From positions 1 to 7,799 of the forward strand of contig JAURKF010000070.1 in the NCBI GenBank assembly GCA_030831885.1: DNA of 7,799 bases, given 5' to 3'. Numbering within the stretch: the stretch's first letter is position 1; each line of letters begins with the position of its first letter. The position numbers were made by a program, and so were the translations under genes. Under the pieces are notes generated by a model. It ran no database searches. It saw nothing but the letters and a program-made list of their open reading frames with translations, and was not told the origin of the DNA. Source of the stretch: Flavobacteriales bacterium (lineage in GTDB: Bacteria; Bacteroidota; Bacteroidia; Flavobacteriales; UA16). This document shows, in pieces, positions 6,212-7,799 of the stretch.

Positions 6212-7105
6212 ATGGTAGCTACCCCACAACCGAAACGCAAAAAACTGCTGAAAAAGCTAAAAAGCCGATTTCGGTTGAACATTCTCAATGAATCTACTTT
6301 TGAAGAAAAGTTCTCTTATTCGCTGACGCCACTAAACGTAATTATCATGTTTGGTGGAATGCTGATTCTTTTCGGGGCGATTATCTATTTGCTCGTGGCC
6401 TTCACGCCTTTAAAGAACTATGTGATTCCTGACTACGCCTCGGCAGGCTATCGTGAAGAGGCGCGAGTAGCGCGTCTCCAAGCAGATTCACTACTTGATG
6501 TCGTTCGCAAAAATGAACGATACCTCAACGATATTAAAGTCATTTTAGCAGGCGGTGTTCTTAGTAACGCAGGCGACAGTGTTCAAACACCTGCCGTTGA
6601 TGTTGCTCTCAATTATGAGGTAAGTGAGCTCGATGAATCCATGAGGCAAAAAATAACTGATCAGGACCGCTTCAGCATAGCTACAGTCGATGAAACGGGA
6701 GACCGCAAAAAAGGCCTTATTCTTTTCAAGCCGGTTAATGGAACCATATTCAGCTCCTTCAATCCGGAAAAAGGCCATTACGGTATCGACCTGGCGGCAC
6801 CTAAAGATGATCCGGTGAAATCGGTGCTTGACGGAACCATTATAGCGGCCTCATTCACAGCCGATGATGGCAACGTACTATCCATTCAACATACCAACAA
6901 CCTAGTTTCAGTATATAAACACAATGCAGTATTGTTGCGAAAAGTGGGCGATATTGTTAAGGCCGGAGAATCCATTGCATTCATAGGTGATTCAGGCGAG
7001 AACAGCGAGGGACCTCACCTTCACTTCGAACTCTGGGAAAACGGAGCACCCGTAAATCCAGCCCAATACATTTCTTTCGGAGAAGAACCTGCTACTTCGA
7101 ATTAA
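6212..7105 (+). CDS. Membrane-anchored M23 (LytM-type) peptidoglycan endopeptidase
   Basis: A 297-residue zinc metallopeptidase of family M23, expected to cut peptide cross-links or stem peptides of peptidoglycan in the periplasm. A basic N-terminal tail (K/R-rich to residue 21, then [17 protein letters not shown]) should be cytoplasmic. One membrane helix spans about 41-64, and a linker with short coiled-coil potential covers about 78-155. The M23 domain runs from about 168 to 288. All LytM-type zinc and catalytic residues are present: H189 and D193 (GHYGID), H237 (YKHN), H269 and H271 (GPHLHFELW). It is therefore probably an active enzyme and not a degenerate activator. The ATG at 6212 is preceded by an A-rich stretch, with no clear Shine-Dalgarno. 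It diverges from sprE across 98 bases and overlaps pth tail to tail by 14 bases. The exact bond cleaved cannot be told from the sequence. Confidence 0.93.
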   Translation: MVATPQPKRKKLLKKLKSRFRLNILNESTFEEKFSYSLTPLNVIIMFGGMLILFGAIIYLLVAFTPLKNYVIPDYASAGYREEARVARLQADSLLDVVRKNERYLNDIKVILAGGVLSNAGDSVQTPAVDVALNYEVSELDESMRQKITDQDRFSIATVDETGDRKKGLILFKPVNGTIFSSFNPEKGHYGIDLAAPKDDPVKSVLDGTIIAASFTADDGNVLSIQHTNNLVSVYKHNAVLLRKVGDIVKAGESIAFIGDSGENSEGPHLHFELWENGAPVNPAQYISFGEEPATSN

Positions 7106-7655
7106 CGTCGTTCATCGTACGAGCCAATCCAATGAGCCCGAATGAGAGAGCTGCCTTACCGGCGCGCTCAATATGATCTTTCAGAGTCTTCAGTTCTTCT
7201 TCACTCCATGCGCCGAGGACATAATCGACCTGATTTCCTTTCGAAAACTCAGCGCTAATTCCAAATCGCAAACGCGCATATTCCGATGTGTGCAGGATCT
7301 CTTGTATATGCTTTAATCCATTGTGGCCGCCATCACTTCCTTTACCACGCATTCGCAACTTACCAAAAGGAAGAGCTAGATCATCTGTAATCACAAGCAC
7401 GTTTTCCAATCCTATTTTTTCCTGCTGCATCCAATAACGCACGGCATTACCGCTTAGATTCATGTAGGTACTGGGCTTGAGTAAAACAAACGTTCTACCC
7501 TTGTGCTTCAGCTCGCACACATCGCCATAACGGTCGGTCTTAAAAAAAAGATTGGACGCCCCGGCAAGAGCGTCCAATACCTTAAATCCTATATTGTGGC
7601 GAGTCTCCGCGTACTCACTGCCTATGTTTCCCAAACCTACGATGAGGAATTTCAT
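7092..7655 (-). CDS. pth: Peptidyl-tRNA hydrolase
   Basis: A 187-residue cytosolic Pth, which cleaves the ester bond of peptidyl-tRNAs dropped from stalled ribosomes and recycles the tRNA. Landmarks are at nearly the same positions as in the Escherichia coli enzyme: N10 in [19 protein letters not shown], catalytic H20, N66 in [10 protein letters not shown]92 in [15 protein letters not shown], and N112 in [18 protein letters not shown] and DYVLG (residues 143-147) follow as in the family. The length is normal. The ATG at 7655 gives the standard [10 protein letters not shown] beginning. It lies 37 bases downstream of the rplY stop on the same strand, a common Bacteroidota pair that suggests co-transcription. 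Its 3' end overlaps the M23 peptidase gene by 14 bases. Confidence 0.98.
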   Translation of the reverse strand: MKFLIVGLGNIGSEYAETRHNIGFKVLDALAGASNLFFKTDRYGDVCELKHKGRTFVLLKPSTYMNLSGNAVRYWMQQEKIGLENVLVITDDLALPFGKLRMRGKGSDGGHNGLKHIQEILHTSEYARLRFGISAEFSKGNQVDYVLGAWSEEELKTLKDHIERAGKAALSFGLIGLARTMNDVNSK

Positions 7656-7692
7656 ACAGCGAACTTACGCAAGGGCTTTCAACGCCAAACGA

Positions 7693-7799
7693 TTACTTCT
7701 TCTTTTCGGCAGCAGCGGCAGCAGCGGCATCAGCCATTGCAGCGCGTGTTACTTGAACAGATACAATCGCCGAAGCCTCAGCTTCGAGTACTTTACATC
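7693..7799 (-). CDS. rplY: Ribosomal protein L25 (Ctc/TL5 type), C-terminal end only
   Basis: Only the last 34 codons and a TAA stop lie in the window; the rest is beyond the right edge. The translation runs CKVLEAEASAIVSVQVTRAA, then MADAAAAAAAEKKK. A beta strand (IVSVQVTRAA) followed by an Ala-rich tail ending in lysines is typical of the C-terminal domain of long-form (Ctc/TL5) L25, which binds 5S rRNA in the large subunit. The pth gene immediately downstream supports the call, since rplY-pth is a frequent pair. The seven consecutive alanines are coded by mixed GCT and GCC, so they are a normal tail and not a simple repeat expansion. Confidence 0.82.
   Translation of the reverse strand, partial: CKVLEAEASAIVSVQVTRAAMADAAAAAAAEKKK

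Noticed and set aside
1..7799. tRNA or other RNA genes, CRISPR arrays, insertion sequences, phage or toxin-antitoxin genes
   Set aside because: I looked on both strands and saw no cloverleaf-like element, regularly spaced repeats, transposase motifs or defence-type domains. Coding sequence fills nearly all of the window.

Overview
The window comes from the chromosome of a Bacteroidota bacterium. The strongest lineage marker is a 906-residue TPR lipoprotein of the SprE/PorW family, a component of the type IX secretion system (T9SS) found only in this phylum. Supporting signs are a good match to the Bacteroidota -7 promoter element (TAnnTTTG), mostly weak or absent Shine-Dalgarno sequences, a Bacteroidota-style bactofilin followed by AtpZ, and a Bacteroidota-type AnmK. 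I cannot resolve class or genus. Nothing suggests a plasmid, phage or transposon: this is compact core genome with no gene-free stretch over 100 bases.

Layout. From position 6113 down to 21, six genes lie head to tail on the minus strand: sprE/porW, bactofilin, atpZ, an AtpI-like four-helix membrane protein, anmK, and a Glu/Leu/Phe/Val-type amino acid dehydrogenase. Spacings run from a 26-base overlap to a 37-base gap, so they probably form one operon. A possible next gene begins right after the dehydrogenase stop and leaves the window at its left edge. A 98-base divergent region (6114-6211) separates sprE from a plus-strand gene for a membrane-anchored M23 (LytM-type) peptidase. That gene meets pth (peptidyl-tRNA hydrolase, minus strand) tail to tail with a 14-base overlap. 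Upstream of pth, the C-terminal end of ribosomal protein L25 (rplY) enters from the right edge.

How the genes may work together. The left six-gene block plus the divergent peptidase has an envelope theme: a T9SS lipoprotein with a possible SPOR-like C-terminal domain, a cytoskeletal bactofilin, a periplasmic peptidoglycan endopeptidase and a peptidoglycan-recycling kinase. The AtpZ and AtpI-like genes normally precede atpB and the other ATP synthase genes in this phylum, but here anmK follows instead, so the ATP synthase block appears split or moved. The right block (rplY-pth) is translation housekeeping.

The two points most worth following up are the nearly symmetric, interleaved divergent promoter candidates at 6147-6180, and the clustering of M23 peptidase, SprE and bactofilin, which suggests that cell-wall opening and T9SS assembly may be coupled.
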